Assembly (NCBI GenBank): GCA_945901195.1
Contig: CAMDKB010000014.1
Location: forward strand, 1 to 22,365
Direction: 5' to 3'
Source: Rhizobium sp. Q54
Lineage (GTDB): Bacteria > Pseudomonadota > Alphaproteobacteria > Rhizobiales > Beijerinckiaceae
Length of the DNA stretch: 22,365 nucleotides
The notes under the pieces were generated by a model that searched no databases, was not told where the DNA came from, and worked only from the letters and a program-made list of their open reading frames with translations. The translations under genes and the position numbers were made by a program. Position 1 is the first letter of the stretch. The number at the start of each line of letters is the position of its first letter. Of this stretch, positions 22,219 through 22,365 are shown piece after piece.

Positions 22219-22365
22219 TGAACCGCCCCGGGTTTACCGGAGGGCAAAACTCTCGGAGAATTGCCCATTATGGAACAGACACAAAAGAAGAAGACCTCGA
22301 AGCCGTATTCCCCTGAGTTCCGCGAACGTGCGGTGCGGTTGGCGATGGAACACCGCGATGAGTAT
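22219..22365 (+). mobile_element. Left end of an IS3-family insertion sequence (partial)
   Basis: At 22219 the kinase reading frame is replaced by TGAACCGCCCCGGGTTTACC. This has the TG start and GC-rich character of IS3-family terminal repeats (from memory of similar ends), followed 51 bases later by an orfA start. The right end, orfB and the target duplication are outside the window, so completeness cannot be judged. The boundary is placed where kinase homology stops and may be off by a few bases. Confidence 0.65.
22270..22365 (+). CDS. IS3-family transposase OrfA, N-terminal fragment
   Basis: An ATG at 22270 opens 32 codons to the window edge, ending in KPYSPEFRERAVRLAMEHRD and then EY. 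The K-x-YSPEFRERAVRL segment is the start of the helix-turn-helix DNA-binding domain of IS3-family OrfA proteins. In complete elements OrfA is joined to the DDE-type OrfB by programmed frameshifting. The rest is beyond the window. Confidence 0.85.
   Translation, partial: MEQTQKKKTSKPYSPEFRERAVRLAMEHRDEY

Noticed and set aside
1..22365. CRISPR array, phage genes or toxin-antitoxin pair
   Set aside because: No regularly spaced direct repeats, no phage structural or integrase motifs and no small paired genes were seen on reading through the window.

Overview
The window looks like chromosome of an alphaproteobacterium, probably of the Hyphomicrobiales (Bradyrhizobium-like). That placement is an inference. 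It rests on a moderately high GC content, Bug/TctC and TAXI type receptors, and a rhizobial-looking HAMP histidine kinase. No rRNA or single-copy marker gene is present to confirm it. About 20 kb is a dense block of catabolic genes. It is bounded on the left by the end of an ISAs1-family insertion sequence and on the right by a tRNA-Arg gene, a disrupted histidine kinase and the start of an IS3-family element.

Left edge (1-1515): the last 40 codons of an ISAs1-family transposase, an AT-richer MFS transporter beheaded by that element, and a gene-poor stretch with a possible gene remnant. Block A (1516-4138): a minus-strand pair (Rieske oxygenase, then RraA-type aldolase) divergent from a small cupin. 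Block B (4181-10120, minus): hyuA-hyuB coupled by a 4-base overlap, then a hydroxyisobutyrate-dehydrogenase-like enzyme and an MFS exporter. Block C (10253-13542, plus): a tight operon of a TAXI-type receptor with no signal peptide, a UbiD-family prenyl-FMN decarboxylase and a crotonase resembling hydroxycinnamoyl-CoA hydratase-lyase. It ends at an 82-bp palindromic repeat. Block D (13650-20956): an HSL-type esterase, divergent from a VOC protein, fumarylacetoacetase and a Bug receptor. Then come a flavin monooxygenase overlapping an alpha/beta hydrolase (minus), and a second Bug receptor (plus). Right edge (21120-22365): tRNA-Arg(ACG), the kinase remnant and the IS3-family end.

The genes fit the breakdown of an aromatic or phenylpropanoid-like acid. 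Possible steps are uptake (Bug/TAXI/MFS), side-chain removal (crotonase), decarboxylation (UbiD), ring oxidation (Rieske, flavin monooxygenase), ring opening (VOC or cupin), C-C hydrolysis (fumarylacetoacetase, alpha/beta hydrolase) and aldol cleavage (RraA). HyuA/HyuB and the dehydrogenase may form a separate branch. The substrate cannot be read from the sequence. No transcriptional regulator, CoA ligase, Rieske reductase, UbiX or TRAP/TctAB membrane subunit is present, so the block depends on partners elsewhere. No gene-free stretch exceeds 300 bases; the longest is 1272-1515.
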